A stretch of 64,000 bases of DNA, taken from the NCBI GenBank assembly GCA_947499715.1, contig CANMPL010000004.1:1-64000 (forward strand), in the 5' to 3' direction. Source of the DNA: an uncultured Paracoccaceae bacterium (GTDB lineage Bacteria; Pseudomonadota; Alphaproteobacteria; Rhodobacterales; Rhodobacteraceae). Shown one piece after another: positions 45,159 through 54,507 of this stretch. The position numbers and the translations under genes are program-made. The notes beneath the pieces were generated by a model, which did not search any database, had not been told where the DNA came from, and saw only the letters and a program-made list of their open reading frames with translations. Position 1 is the stretch's first letter; the number at the start of each line of letters is the position of its first letter.

Positions 45159-46388
45159 ATGCAAATTGTGCCGCTTTCAGATGCCAAGGCGCTGCCGTTC
45201 TGGCGCAGGCCAATCACGCTGCTGTTCCTGATGGCAGTGGCGATGCCGATTGCGTTTAACACGTGGTCGGCCTTGTTGAACAACTTCGTGATCGAAGTAG
45301 CGGGCTTTGATGGCTCTGATATTGGCTGGTTGCATACGGTGCGTGAAATCCCCGGTTTCTTTGCCGTGGGTGTGATCGCGCTGATCATCTTTATGCGCGA
45401 ACAGGTTCTGGGGCTGGTGTCACTTGTGATGCTGGGCGTGGCGACGGCGATCACCGCCTATTTCCCATCGATGGGCGGGATTCTGACGCTGACGATGCTG
45501 TCGTCGATCGGCTTTCACTACTATGAAACGGTCAACCAATCCCTGCAATTGCAGTGGATCAAGATCGACCGGGCCCCGCAGATGATCGGTTGGCTGATGG
45601 CGGCAGGGTCTGCGGCGACATTTGTGGCCTATGTGCTGATCGTCCTGACGTGGGAGGCCTTGGATCTGTCCTATGCCTTTGTCTATCTGGTGTCGGGCGG
45701 CATTACGGCGGCGATTGGGTTGTTTTGCCTGTTTGCCTATCCGCAATTCGAAGCCCCCAATCCGCAACGCACGACCTTTGTGCTGCGCCGGCGGTATTGG
45801 CTCTATTATGCGCTGCAATTCATGGCCGGTGCCCGCAGGCAAGTCTTTGTGGTTTTTGCGGGCTTTATGATGGTCGAAAAGTTCGGCTTTGACGTGCACG
45901 AAGTCACAGCGCTCTACCTGATTACGCTGCTGGCAAGCATCGTGGCCGCGCCACTGATGGGCCGCGTCGTCACATTATTCGGGGAACAGCGCGCGCTTTT
46001 GTTTGAATATGCGGGGCTTGCGGTGATTTTCGCCTGCTACGGCGGGCTATACTTTTTTGGCTGGGGCGTTGCGGTGGCCGCAGCACTCTACGTTCTTGAC
46101 CACGTCTTTTTCGCGCTGGCCTTGGCGCTTAAGACCTATTTCCAAAAGATCGCGGATCCCGGTGATATCGCGCCCACGGCGGCCGTGGCCTTTACGATCA
46201 ACCATATCGCCGCAGTTTTCCTGCCCGCGCTGCTGGGGTATCTGTGGCTGACATCGCCGGGGGCCGTCTTTGTCTTGGCGGCCTGCATGGCCTGCGTGTC
46301 GTTCTTATTGGCGCTTTTGATCCCGCGCCATCCGGTGCCGGGCCGTGAAACCCGTCTCAATTCCGTGATCACCGCGGCGGCAGAGTAG
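45159..46388 (+). CDS. MFS transporter
   Basis: The 409-residue protein has about twelve membrane helices in two six-helix halves, with a short central loop near residues 195-215 (YPQFEAPNPQRTTFVLRRRY). The motif-A-like loop after helix 2 is weak (MREQVLG, about 71-77). I cannot name a substrate. It lies 27 bases after the flavin monooxygenase on the same strand and may form a two-gene unit with it, as an importer or exporter of its substrate or product. Confidence 0.85.
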   Translation: MQIVPLSDAKALPFWRRPITLLFLMAVAMPIAFNTWSALLNNFVIEVAGFDGSDIGWLHTVREIPGFFAVGVIALIIFMREQVLGLVSLVMLGVATAITAYFPSMGGILTLTMLSSIGFHYYETVNQSLQLQWIKIDRAPQMIGWLMAAGSAATFVAYVLIVLTWEALDLSYAFVYLVSGGITAAIGLFCLFAYPQFEAPNPQRTTFVLRRRYWLYYALQFMAGARRQVFVVFAGFMMVEKFGFDVHEVTALYLITLLASIVAAPLMGRVVTLFGEQRALLFEYAGLAVIFACYGGLYFFGWGVAVAAALYVLDHVFFALALALKTYFQKIADPGDIAPTAAVAFTINHIAAVFLPALLGYLWLTSPGAVFVLAACMACVSFLLALLIPRHPVPGRETRLNSVITAAAE

Positions 46389-46442
46389 AAACTGCCCCGC
46401 CTGCACACTATGTTCAGGGCATCCACAGCAAAGGAGCCGCTG

Positions 46443-47090
46443 ATGTTTTCCCTCTTTCGCGACAAGTCCGACATGATTACCGCTGATGACGCCCTTGCCG
46501 GGCGCGAGACCGCGATCCCAACCGCCGAGACGCACTTCGTGCTTGGCACCCCCCTCAAGGATGTCCCCGCGGGCATGGAAGTGGCAATGTTCGGGATGGG
46601 ATGCTTTTGGGGCGTTGAACGGATGTTCTGGAAACTGGACGGCGTCTATTCCACCTCTGTGGGTTATGCAGGCGGCTTTACACCCAATGCCACCTATGAA
46701 GAGGTGTGCAGCGGCAAGACCGGGCATAATGAGGTTGTGCGCGTGGTCTATGACCCCGCCAAGATCAGCTATGAGGCGCTATTACAGGTGTTCTGGGAAG
46801 GGCATGACCCGACCCAAGGGATGCGGCAGGGCAATGATCGCGGCACGCAGTATCGGTCGGGTATCTACACCTATTCGGATGCGCAAAAGGCCGCGGCAGA
46901 GGCCAGCAAGGCGGGTTTTGCGCCACGCCTGTCGGATGCAGGTTACGGCGTCATCACGACAGAGATCGTGGATGCGCCCGCCTATTACTACGCCGAGGAT
47001 TATCACCAGCAGTACCTCGCCAAGAACCCCAACGGCTATTGCGGCATTGGCGGCACGGGCGTGACCTGCCCGATCGGTGTGGGCGTCTGA
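46443..47090 (+). CDS. msrA: Peptide methionine (S)-S-oxide reductase MsrA
   Basis: The 215-residue enzyme reduces methionine-S-sulfoxide in proteins. The catalytic cysteine is C54 in [10 protein letters not shown], with [21 protein letters not shown] (about 76-96) and the Y and D residues in [13 protein letters not shown]. Two further cysteines near the C-terminus ([16 protein letters not shown]) fit the recycling pair. The N-terminal ~40 residues ahead of the domain are a common roseobacter extension. The ATG at 46443 is behind AAAGGAG; a frame open from 46410 was rejected. Confidence 0.95.
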   Translation: MFSLFRDKSDMITADDALAGRETAIPTAETHFVLGTPLKDVPAGMEVAMFGMGCFWGVERMFWKLDGVYSTSVGYAGGFTPNATYEEVCSGKTGHNEVVRVVYDPAKISYEALLQVFWEGHDPTQGMRQGNDRGTQYRSGIYTYSDAQKAAAEASKAGFAPRLSDAGYGVITTEIVDAPAYYYAEDYHQQYLAKNPNGYCGIGGTGVTCPIGVGV

Positions 47091-47147
47091 TTGACGCCGC
47101 ACGGTTGAAAGCATAGGCGCGGGGCAACAAAAGACGGAGTTGCCCCG

Positions 47148-48023
47148 ATGACCACCTTTACCGCTTTGACGACGATGACAGGCCAAGACACCGCTGATGC
47201 ATTGGCAGAGGCGCTCGAGGCGCTTGTGCCCGAACCCACAGGCATCGGTGTGTTCGAGGTCGAGGATGGATCGGGCCTGTGGGAAGTCGGGGCCTATTTT
47301 ACCGATGCCCCCGATCAGGCAGGTCTTGCGGTCTTGGCCGCGCTGCACGGGGTGAAGGACTTTACCGTCTCCGAAATTCCCGATCAGGATTGGGTCAGCA
47401 AGGTGCAACGCGAACTGCCGCCGGTGCCTGCGGGTCGGTTCTTTGTTTATGGCGCGCATGATGCCGACAAGGTGCCAGCGCAAAGCATCCCCTTGTTGAT
47501 CGAAGCGGCCATGGCTTTTGGCACTGGCCATCACGGCACAACATTGGGTTGTCTGCTGGCGCTGGACGCGCTGGTGGACGCGGGCGCACCGCTGACAAAC
47601 GTCGCCGACATCGGCTGTGGGACAGCGGTGCTGGCAATGGCTGCGGCACATGTAACCGACGCGCCGATTGTGGCCAGCGATATTGACCCCGTGGCCGTGG
47701 ATGTGGCGTTAGCCAACGTCGTGGCCAACGGGTTGGAAGGCCGGGTTGATTGCGTGGTGGCAGCCGGATTTGATGCACCTGCACTTAAGGACCGCGCACC
47801 TTACGATCTGGTCTTCGCCAATATCCTCAAAGGACCGCTCATCGCGATTGCAAGCGACATGGCCAGGGCGACACAAACCGGGGGCCATGCGATTCTGTCG
47901 GGGATTCTGAATGAGCAGGCAGACGATGTGGCCGCACATTATGCACGATTTGGGTTCAATGAATTGTCACGAAATAGCATTGTTGACTGGACGACGCTAA
48001 CTTTAATAAAATCCGACGGGTAG
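47148..48023 (+). CDS. prmA: Ribosomal protein L11 methyltransferase
   Basis: The 291-residue SAM-dependent enzyme trimethylates ribosomal protein L11. The SAM motif I is VADIGCGTAVLAMAAA (about 152-167), post-motif SDIDPVAVDVALANVVANG (about 178-196), and motif IV FANILKGPL (N-x-L-x-x-P-L like). The N-terminal L11-recognition domain (about 1-115) is present. The ATG lies after GACGGAG. It is a single-gene unit followed by a 108-base gap. Confidence 0.94.
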   Translation: MTTFTALTTMTGQDTADALAEALEALVPEPTGIGVFEVEDGSGLWEVGAYFTDAPDQAGLAVLAALHGVKDFTVSEIPDQDWVSKVQRELPPVPAGRFFVYGAHDADKVPAQSIPLLIEAAMAFGTGHHGTTLGCLLALDALVDAGAPLTNVADIGCGTAVLAMAAAHVTDAPIVASDIDPVAVDVALANVVANGLEGRVDCVVAAGFDAPALKDRAPYDLVFANILKGPLIAIASDMARATQTGGHAILSGILNEQADDVAAHYARFGFNELSRNSIVDWTTLTLIKSDG

Positions 48024-48131
48024 ATCGTTAAAATGCCGTAGTTTCAGCGATTTGCCCAAATTTTGCCACATTCTGAAGTGAGAGTGTTTGGACGTGATTA
48101 GTTGAAGTGGGGGCTTTAACTGGAGAGAACA

Positions 48132-48476
48132 ATGGGACTTGCTCAGGCACCATTTGAGAAGCGACTGCGCCGGATCGTCAAAAGCCATCAGCGGATGGCA
48201 AACGGCGTGACCTACCGTGTTGATGGCAACGGTCTGATCCAGGCACAGCCACGCATCTATAACCCGAAATTCCCGCTCCGCGGCCTGATCTTGATGGTTG
48301 GCACGGCGTTTCTGTTCAAAGGCTATATCTATGCCACTTTGGGCGAAACGACTTATGCCGAACGCGTCAGCAAACTGGCTGAAGGAACGCTGATTGAGAA
48401 AGCCGGTGGCTGGATCATGCAAGCTGACCCCGCCACGCTCGCGGTTGCACAAGTCCTGCAAAGCGTCGGCCTCTAA
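48132..48476 (+). CDS. Small conserved single-helix membrane protein
   Basis: The 114-residue protein has a basic N-terminus (FEKRLRRIVKSHQRMANG), one probable membrane helix (about 49-68, LRGLILMVGTAFLFKGYIY) and a soluble C-terminal half. I recognise no named family. The ATG follows GGAGAGAAC. A hairpin terminator lies downstream. A function cannot be inferred from the neighbours. Confidence 0.7.
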   Translation: MGLAQAPFEKRLRRIVKSHQRMANGVTYRVDGNGLIQAQPRIYNPKFPLRGLILMVGTAFLFKGYIYATLGETTYAERVSKLAEGTLIEKAGGWIMQADPATLAVAQVLQSVGL

Positions 48477-48498
48477 AAACCGTCGCTGATGATGCAAT

Positions 48499-48532
48499 AA
48501 AGGCCGCGCCCGGCAGACGGGCAGCGGCCTTT
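48499..48532 (+). terminator. Hairpin terminator for the gene at 48132
   Basis: AAAGGCCGC (48499-48507) pairs with GCGGCCTTT (48524-48532), with an inner GCCCG/CGGGC extension and one unpaired A. Only three T follow, so it may be weak or act together with its twin at 48580-48613. Confidence 0.65.
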
Positions 48533-48577
48533 GATGCGTTGTGGGGGTACGACACGCTCGCCAGATGATCAGACAAC

Positions 48578-48613
48578 AAAAAGGCCGCACCCGAGCGGAT
48601 CGGGGCGGCCTTT
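48578..48613 (-). terminator. Hairpin terminator for the DUF1127 gene
   Basis: The same outer stem AAAGGCCGC / GCGGCCTTT (48580-48588 with 48605-48613), with an inner CCCG/CGGG, is followed on the minus strand by a five-T run (plus AAAAA at 48578-48582). It lies 20 bases after the DUF1127 stop. Confidence 0.75.
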
Positions 48614-48632
48614 GAGCGTCTGAAGTGAGGGA

Positions 48633-48839
48633 TCAGAACGTGCGGCGTGCAACCGTGTCGATGTCGCCAAACGACAAGCCGATGTCATCAAGCTCGCGTG
48701 CGCTAAGCTGAGACAAGGATTTGCGCGTGATGCGGGCATCGTTCCAGGTTGTGACGGCACCAACAAGATTGGTGGCAAAACGTGTGATGGAACCTGCCGA
48801 GATCACGGCGGTCGGACGGGTAGTGTCAAAAGCGGCCAT
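48633..48839 (-). CDS. DUF1127 (YjiS-like) small protein
   Basis: The 68-residue protein ends in the DUF1127 motif LSQLSARELDDIGLSFGDID (about 42-61). Such small arginine-rich-domain proteins in alphaproteobacteria are often expressed under stress, and some bind RNA or affect phosphate and sRNA processes. The ATG at 48839 has an AAGGAGC site at good distance. It is transcribed divergently from ruvC with a long shared region, and ends in a clear terminator. No CcsR-type sRNA motif was seen downstream. Confidence 0.88.
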   Translation of the reverse strand: MAAFDTTRPTAVISAGSITRFATNLVGAVTTWNDARITRKSLSQLSARELDDIGLSFGDIDTVARRTF

Positions 48840-49172
48840 GGCCGTGCTCCTTCGGGTTTATGCTGCATTGCAGCGTTGCTTTCATGAACCGCAGATAGGA
48901 GTGAAATGCGCATCAGACCAGCGCTATTTGTGCATAGCATCTATGCGTTTTCAGAATGCCTAATTATTAAGCGAAGTTAACCATAAGTCACTGATATGGA
49001 ATACGGAATACCGTGTCGTTTTCAGACGCCATTGCGCCGAAAGCGACGCTTTGTAGGTATTTGAGAAGCGCAAAAGGCTTGATGATGATTTGCCGCCCCA
49101 TCCAAAGCGCTTGGCGGATGTTCGCGGTTTGTGCTAACAACGCGTAACAAAAAGAATGAGCAGGGGAAAATC
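48840..49172. other. 333-base divergent intergenic region (DUF1127 / ruvC)
   Basis: No gene was found. The region is less GC-rich than its surroundings and must hold the promoters for both genes. Two inverted repeats are visible: GCATAG-CAT-CTATGC (48932-48946) and ACGGAATACCGT (a 4-bp inverted repeat, about 49003-49014). The first lies about 93 bases from the DUF1127 ATG and could be an operator. No LexA-type site was found for ruvC by eye. Confidence 0.5.
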
Positions 49173-49679
49173 ATGCGTGTTTTGGGGATTGATCCCGGCC
49201 TGCGCAATATGGGCTGGGGCGTCATCGAGGTGCAGGGCAGCCGCATTGCGCATGTGGCCAATGGTGTCTGCCACGGACAGGGCGAAGATTTGGCGGAACG
49301 GTTGTTGGCCCTGCATACCGCATTGGCAGAGGTGTTTGCCGCACACACCCCGGAGGCCGCAGCGATTGAACAGACATTCGTCAACAAGGATGGCGCGGGC
49401 ACGCTCAAGCTGGGGCAGGCGCGCGGTGTGGCGATGCTGGCGGTGGCACAAGCGGGACTGCGGGTCGGGGAATATGCGCCCAATGCGGTCAAGAAGGCCG
49501 TCGTCGGCGTGGGCCACGCAGACAAGCGGCAGGTGTTACATATGGTCAAACTGCAATTGCCGGGCTGTGATATCGCGGGACCTGATGCGGCGGATGCATT
49601 GGCCATCGCGATTTGTCATGCGCATCATTTGCAATCGGCGGGCACACTGGCCACGGCACTTGCAAAGGCCAGCGCATGA
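49173..49679 (+). CDS. ruvC: Holliday junction resolvase RuvC
   Basis: The 168-residue nuclease cuts Holliday junctions. The four acidic catalytic residues are visible: D7 (LGIDPGL), E66 ([10 protein letters not shown]), D138 and D141 (GPDAADALA). It has the RNase H-like fold. The ATG at 49173 begins [16 protein letters not shown]; a frame open from 49131 adds a basic leader and was rejected. It overlaps ruvA by four bases. Confidence 0.97.
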   Translation: MRVLGIDPGLRNMGWGVIEVQGSRIAHVANGVCHGQGEDLAERLLALHTALAEVFAAHTPEAAAIEQTFVNKDGAGTLKLGQARGVAMLAVAQAGLRVGEYAPNAVKKAVVGVGHADKRQVLHMVKLQLPGCDIAGPDAADALAIAICHAHHLQSAGTLATALAKASA

Positions 49680-50332
49680 TTGGGCGGATCGCAGGGCGGC
49701 TTGAATATCGCGGCACAGACCATGTGCTGATTGATGTGCGCGGTGTTGGATATATCGTCTATGTCAGCAACCGGGTGATGGCAGGTTTGCCGGGGAATGG
49801 CGAAGCGGTCGCACTTTATACCGATTTGCTGGTGCAAGAGACGAATTTGCAGCTGTTTGGGTTCACCACGCTTGTGGAAAAGGAATGGCACCGCTTGTTG
49901 ATGTCGGTGCAGGGCATCGGTGCCAAAGCCTCAATGGCGATATTGGGGACCTTGGGGGCGGATGGCGTGAGCCGTGCGATTGCGCTGGGCGACTGGAACG
50001 CCATTGCCAAGGCCAAGGGTGTTGGCCCCAAGACGGCGCAAAAGGTGATATTGGAGTTGAAAGACAAGGCCCCCGGCGTGATGGCGATGGGCGGCACCGT
50101 AGCAGAGGCGTCGGGCGACGAGGTGATCGACAATGACCCAATGCCAGTGCGCAATCCCACTGTCCCCAAAGGCAACCCCGCGCAGGCAGAGGCGCTGTCT
50201 GCCCTGGGCAATCTGGGCTATGCGCCGGGTGATGCTGCAGGTGCCGTAGCAGAGGCGATGGGAGCGGATCCAGAGGCCGATACCTCGACTTTGATCCGCG
50301 CGGCCTTGAAGCTGCTTGCACCAAAGGGGTAG
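49676..50332 (+). CDS. ruvA: Holliday junction DNA helicase subunit RuvA
   Basis: The 218-residue protein binds the junction as a tetramer and guides RuvB. It begins [20 protein letters not shown], and two helix-hairpin-helix motifs lie at [14 protein letters not shown] (about 77-90) and [16 protein letters not shown] (about 112-127). The C-terminal RuvB-contact domain (about 170-218) ends LIRAALKLL. The start ATG overlaps the ruvC stop (ATGA). Confidence 0.97.
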   Translation: MIGRIAGRLEYRGTDHVLIDVRGVGYIVYVSNRVMAGLPGNGEAVALYTDLLVQETNLQLFGFTTLVEKEWHRLLMSVQGIGAKASMAILGTLGADGVSRAIALGDWNAIAKAKGVGPKTAQKVILELKDKAPGVMAMGGTVAEASGDEVIDNDPMPVRNPTVPKGNPAQAEALSALGNLGYAPGDAAGAVAEAMGADPEADTSTLIRAALKLLAPKG

Positions 50333-50377
50333 GGGTGTGCCCATCGGTCCTATCGTCCCCCTTCGCGTGGAGCCATC

Positions 50378-51400
50378 ATGAGCGAACCTGACCCCACATT
50401 GCGCCCCGAACGGCAGGCCGAGGATGGCGACCGCGCCTTGCGACCTCTGACGCTGGATGAGTTCATTGGGCAGCGGGATGCGCGCGCAAACCTCAAGGTG
50501 TTCATTGAAAGCGCGCGCAGGCGGGGCGAGGCAATGGATCACACACTGTTTCATGGCCCACCCGGATTGGGAAAGACCACATTGGCGCAGATCATGGCGC
50601 GCGAATTGGGTGTAAATTTCCGCATGACCAGCGGCCCGGTGCTGGCGAAGGCGGGTGATTTGGCGGCGATCCTGACAAATCTGGAAGCCCGTGACGTGCT
50701 GTTCATCGACGAAATTCACCGATTGAATCCCGCTGTGGAAGAGGTGCTTTACCCAGCGTTGGAGGATTTTGAGCTTGATCTGGTGATTGGTGAAGGCCCT
50801 GCGGCCCGGACGGTGCGGATCGAGTTGCAGCCCTTTACGCTTGTGGGGGCAACGACGCGGATGGGGTTGTTGACGACGCCGCTGCGCGACCGATTTGGTA
50901 TTCCGACCCGGCTTGAATTCTACACGCAAGACGAATTGCACGAGATCGTCACGCGCGGCGCGCGTCTATTGGGGGCGCCCGCGGAAGATGGTGGCGCACG
51001 CGAGATCGCGCGGCGGGCGCGGGGGACGCCGCGTATTGCGGGACGGTTGCTGCGCAGGGTTGTCGATTTTGCCGTGGTCGAAGGCGACGGCACAGTGACG
51101 CAGGCGATTGCAGACCGGGCGCTGACACGGCTGGGAGTTGATGACCTTGGGCTCGACAATGCAGACCGGCGATATTTGCGTTTGATTGCAGAAAGTTATG
51201 GTGGTGGCCCGGTCGGGGTGGAGACCCTGTCGGCGGCGCTGTCGGAAAGCCGCGACAGTCTTGAGGACGTCATTGAGCCCTATCTTTTGCAGCAGGGTCT
51301 GATACAGCGCACCCCGCGTGGGCGGATGCTTGCGGCGGCGGCATGGCGGCATTTGGGTTTGGATGCGCCCAAAGGGCAGACCGATTTGTTCGGCGGCTAG
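50378..51400 (+). CDS. ruvB: Holliday junction branch-migration ATPase RuvB
   Basis: The 340-residue AAA+ motor has the RuvB opening [20 protein letters not shown] (about 21-40), Walker [12 protein letters not shown] (about 61-71), Walker [10 protein letters not shown] (about 108-116), sensor region [19 protein letters not shown] and a C-terminal winged helix ([11 protein letters not shown]). It lies 45 bases after ruvA and completes ruvC-ruvA-ruvB. A dispersed repeat follows its stop. Confidence 0.98.
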   Translation: MSEPDPTLRPERQAEDGDRALRPLTLDEFIGQRDARANLKVFIESARRRGEAMDHTLFHGPPGLGKTTLAQIMARELGVNFRMTSGPVLAKAGDLAAILTNLEARDVLFIDEIHRLNPAVEEVLYPALEDFELDLVIGEGPAARTVRIELQPFTLVGATTRMGLLTTPLRDRFGIPTRLEFYTQDELHEIVTRGARLLGAPAEDGGAREIARRARGTPRIAGRLLRRVVDFAVVEGDGTVTQAIADRALTRLGVDDLGLDNADRRYLRLIAESYGGGPVGVETLSAALSESRDSLEDVIEPYLLQQGLIQRTPRGRMLAAAAWRHLGLDAPKGQTDLFGG

Positions 51401-51406
51401 GTCGGA

Positions 51407-51440
51407 GCCTCCGGCGGGGATATTTGGGGCCAAAAGAAGA
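51407..51440 (+). repeat. Dispersed intergenic repeat, variant copy 3
   Basis: It opens GCCTCCGGCGGGGATATTTG and ends CAAAAGAAGA, the same layout as the copies at 35609-35642 and 62846-62880 with a changed middle. Its last base is the A of the next gene's ATG, so the AGAAG end may serve as that gene's ribosome binding site. Confidence 0.7.
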
Positions 51441-52066
51441 TGGACACAGCACAGATAGAAGCCTTGTTCACGCGCGCAGATGGTACGTATTTGTGTGCGC
51501 GTTGGGGGCGGGCCATTGCGCCGGTGGTGTTTGGCGTGGATGAGGCGACCTTGTCGGTGTTCAAGGGCGCGATCGAGGCGGTTGTGACATTGGCGGGCCA
51601 TCAAATGGCAGAAACCGACCCGGAGTTGGGTGCCAACCTGATGGTGTTTTTCTGCGAAGATTGGGATGAATTGCCGCAAGTCCCACATCTGGACCAGCTG
51701 GTGCCGGATCTGAAACCGCTGGTGGGCCGCCTGAAAGCTGCGGATGCCAATCAGTATCGGATCTTTCGGTTTGACGAGGCTGGTGCGATCAAGGCGGCCT
51801 TTGTATTCCTGCGTTACGACGACCATCTGGCGGCGGTCAGTGCCGACACGCTGGCGCTGTCACAAGCTGTGCAGACGATTGTTTTGTGGTCTGATCAGGC
51901 CTTTGCAGATGTGGCTCCGCTTGCCATGGTCAACGGCGCAACCGTGTTACGGCCCGAGATTGCCGATGTGGTGCGGGCGGCCTATGACCCGGTGATGCCG
52001 GTGGTTGCGACGGACGCCAGTCACGCGCTTCGGCTGGCCGCCCGATTAGGCGGCGCGCTGCAATAG
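51440..52066 (+). CDS. Conserved hypothetical protein downstream of ruvB
   Basis: The 208-residue protein has no signal peptide, membrane segment or motif I can name. It has an even mix of alpha and beta and a hydrophobic core segment (VFGVDEATLSVFKGAIEAVV, about 30-49). Its position after ruvCAB suggests only shared transcription. The ATG follows the AAAAGAAG end of the repeat. Evidence that it is real: a long frame with typical codon use and no competing antisense gene. Confidence 0.65.
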   Translation: MDTAQIEALFTRADGTYLCARWGRAIAPVVFGVDEATLSVFKGAIEAVVTLAGHQMAETDPELGANLMVFFCEDWDELPQVPHLDQLVPDLKPLVGRLKAADANQYRIFRFDEAGAIKAAFVFLRYDDHLAAVSADTLALSQAVQTIVLWSDQAFADVAPLAMVNGATVLRPEIADVVRAAYDPVMPVVATDASHALRLAARLGGALQ

Positions 52067-52087
52067 GGTGTCGTCGGCCCGCCGCCT

Positions 52088-53326
52088 TTAGGCTGCTTTT
52101 TCCAACTCGAACGCATCGTGCAGCGCTTGCACCGCCAGTTCCATGTATTTGCGGTCGATCAGCACGCTGACTTTGATTTCCGAGGTTGTGATGACTTTGA
52201 TGTTCACGCCCTCATCGCGTAGCGTGGCGAACATCTTTGCCGCGACGCCGGCGTGCGACCGCATCCCGATGCCGACAATGCTGACCTTGGCCACATCGGT
52301 GTCTGCGACCAGATCGTGAAAGTTGATGTCACCTGCGGATTTCGCCGCTTCCATCGCGGCCTCGGCCCGCTTCACCTGATCGGTGGGGCAGGAGAACGTC
52401 ATATCCGTGCGCCCATCTTCTGAGATGTTCTGTACGATCATGTCGACGTTCACGCCCGCCTCTGACAGGGGGCCAAAGATGGCCGCGGCGATGCCGGGGC
52501 GGTCGGCCACGGAAATCAGGGTCATTTTCGCTTCATCACGGGAATAGGCCACACCGGCCACGACATTGCTTTCCATGATTTCCTCCTCTGCGCAGACAAG
52601 GGTGCCCGCGTCATCTGACGGTTCTTCAAAACTGCTGAGCACCCGCAGGCGGACCTTATAGCGCATCGCCAATTCAACGGATCGGGTTTGCAGGACTTTG
52701 GCCCCAAGCGAGGCGAGTTCCAGCATCTCTTCAAACGCGATCTTATCAAGCTTGCGGGCTTTGTCGGTGATACGGGGATCGGTGGTGTAGACGCCATCGA
52801 CATCCGTGTAGATATCGCAGCGTTCAGCATCAAATGCGGCGGCAAAGGCCACGGCGGTGGTGTCGGACCCGCCGCGGCCCAGCGTGGTGATCCGCCCCTC
52901 TGGGCTGACGCCCTGGAATCCCGCAACCACGGCCACTTTCATGCCCTCGCCAAACTTGGCGCGGATGTTTTCGGGCGGGATATCCTCGATCCGGGCGCTG
53001 GAATGGGCGGAGGTCGTTTTCACCGGCACCTGCCAGCCTTGCCAGCTGCGCGCGGGGATATCCATTTCCTGCAGGCGCAGCGCCATCAGTCCTGCGGTCA
53101 CGTTTTCACCAGATGACACCACGGCATCATATTCGCGTGCATCATAGAGCGGTGAGGTTTCATTCACCCAGCCCACAAGTTCGTTTGTTTTGCCCGACAT
53201 GGCCGAGACGATGACGATCACGTCATAGCCTTTGGCGACTTCCAGCGACACGCGTTTGGCCGCGCGCGCGATCCGGTCAAGGTTTGCGACAGAGGTGCCG
53301 CCAAATTTCATCACAAGTGTCGGCAT
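52088..53326 (-). CDS. lysC: Aspartate kinase
   Basis: The 412-residue enzyme phosphorylates aspartate as the first step to lysine, threonine and methionine. The start reads MPTLVMKFGGTSVANLDRI (KFGGTS motif), GRGGSDTTAVAFAAAFDAE is the catalytic-domain signature, and two ACT domains (about 265-405) bind feedback inhibitors. The ATG at 53326 follows GGGGCA; a frame open to 53497 gives an unlikely leader. thrC and the probable hom end elsewhere in the window belong to the same pathway. Confidence 0.97.
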   Translation of the reverse strand: MPTLVMKFGGTSVANLDRIARAAKRVSLEVAKGYDVIVIVSAMSGKTNELVGWVNETSPLYDAREYDAVVSSGENVTAGLMALRLQEMDIPARSWQGWQVPVKTTSAHSSARIEDIPPENIRAKFGEGMKVAVVAGFQGVSPEGRITTLGRGGSDTTAVAFAAAFDAERCDIYTDVDGVYTTDPRITDKARKLDKIAFEEMLELASLGAKVLQTRSVELAMRYKVRLRVLSSFEEPSDDAGTLVCAEEEIMESNVVAGVAYSRDEAKMTLISVADRPGIAAAIFGPLSEAGVNVDMIVQNISEDGRTDMTFSCPTDQVKRAEAAMEAAKSAGDINFHDLVADTDVAKVSIVGIGMRSHAGVAAKMFATLRDEGVNIKVITTSEIKVSVLIDRKYMELAVQALHDAFELEKAA

Positions 53327-53509
53327 AAGTGCCCCGATATGTGGATTTGCGTCTTCCCGCCCCTTTAGCGCCATGCCCCCTTGAGGGCAATGCGCCTTGC
53401 AAGAGATTGCGGCAAGGGTGGGGAGAATATGCCCGCCTGCGGCCATCCCGCGTCTCGGGACAGCCCCTAATGCCCAACACCGCGTTTTGCCGCGCAACCC
53501 TTTAGGTGA

Positions 53510-53905
53510 TCAATTCGCTTTTTTGCTAGGTATAAAGGGCAGGGGCAGGACCGGGACGCCTTCGTCGATCAGCTTTTTGGCATCCTTGGCACTTGCCTCG
53601 CCGTAAATTGCGCGCTCTGGAATCACGCCGTCGTGCATGTCGCGTGCCTCTTGCGCGAATGACAGGCCGACGTAATCGGAGTTTGCTTCGACCTGTTCCT
53701 TGATCTTTTCGAGCGGCGGCTTGGGTGCGGTAACATTGCCCTTGGTTGGCAGGGCAGGCGCCATCAGCGATTTTGTGACCTTGGCGGATCCGCAATCGGC
53801 ACAGGCGACCATGCCGGCGGTCGCGAGTTTTTCAAAGGCGGACGCATTTTGAAACCAGCTTTCGAACTGGTGGCCGTCCTGGCATTGCAAGGTATATTTG
53901 ATCAT
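53510..53905 (-). CDS. DUF1178 family protein
   Basis: The 131-residue protein has the DUF1178 pattern: MIKYTLQCQDGHQFESWFQN at the start, a CxxC pair in VACADCGSAKVTKSLMAP (about 33-50) and GEASAKDAKKLIDEGVPVLPLP near the end. The cysteines suggest zinc binding. Function is unknown. It lies upstream of lysC by about 180 bases on the same strand. Confidence 0.88.
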   Translation of the reverse strand: MIKYTLQCQDGHQFESWFQNASAFEKLATAGMVACADCGSAKVTKSLMAPALPTKGNVTAPKPPLEKIKEQVEANSDYVGLSFAQEARDMHDGVIPERAIYGEASAKDAKKLIDEGVPVLPLPFIPSKKAN

Positions 53906-53963
53906 TCGCCTGCCTCTGTCCTGCGCTTATAGATAGCGTCACGTTTTGGCACTGCAAGGCCGA

Positions 53964-54458
53964 TCACGGCAGCGTCTTGGAGTCAAATTGCGCAACGATG
54001 CGGCGCAACTCAGGCTCTGCCAGCCGTTTTGCGGCCTTTTTGGGCGACAACCATTTGCGCTTGCGCTGCTTGCGTTCGGGCCATTTGGCGTGTTCTTCGT
54101 AGACCTCAAGCGGATAGACCATGACGACAACCGGGGCGAGCGTCTCGCTCATGGTCTTAACGTAGGCGTAGACACCCAAGCATCGGTCAATCGCGCGCCC
54201 CGTCAGCCCTGCTTCTTCCCAGGCTTCCGTCGCGGCGGCATCTGCCGGGGTTTCCTTGTGCATCGGCCAGCCCTTGGGCAGGATCCAGCGCTTTGATCGA
54301 CGAGAGGTCACGATGCAGACCTGTAATTTGCCCGCCTCAACGCGGTAACACAATGCGGCAAACTGGGTGCGCACGTCCGTTTTGCCGCCCGCACGCAGCT
54401 TAAGCGGCAATTGCCCGTTTTTCCGACGGGAAGACTGGAAACTTGCAGGCGTTTTCAA
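53964..54458 (-). CDS. Nudix hydrolase (diphosphoinositol-polyphosphate-phosphohydrolase-like)
   Basis: The 164-residue protein has the Nudix fold. The Nudix box lies in GWPMHKETPADAAATEAWEE followed by AGL (about 63-85); the arginine of the canonical REUxEE is replaced by threonine, while the metal-binding EE pair is kept. The basic C-terminus (KWPERKQRKRKWLSPKKAAKRL) is typical of the DIPP-like bacterial group that acts on dinucleoside polyphosphates or pyrophosphate-bonded nucleotides. It begins with TTG at 54458, supported by AAAGGA upstream. The neighbouring amidohydrolase gene is divergent. Confidence 0.85.
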   Translation of the reverse strand: MKTPASFQSSRRKNGQLPLKLRAGGKTDVRTQFAALCYRVEAGKLQVCIVTSRRSKRWILPKGWPMHKETPADAAATEAWEEAGLTGRAIDRCLGVYAYVKTMSETLAPVVVMVYPLEVYEEHAKWPERKQRKRKWLSPKKAAKRLAEPELRRIVAQFDSKTLP

Positions 54459-54507
54459 ATGCGTTACGTCCTTTGGCTACATGTTTCATATCGCCAAGGC
54501 CCCGCCC

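Noticed and set aside
48840-49172. Small RNA gene of the CcsR type near the DUF1127 gene.
   Set aside because: No repeated stem-loops with CCUCC-type loops were seen on either side of the gene.
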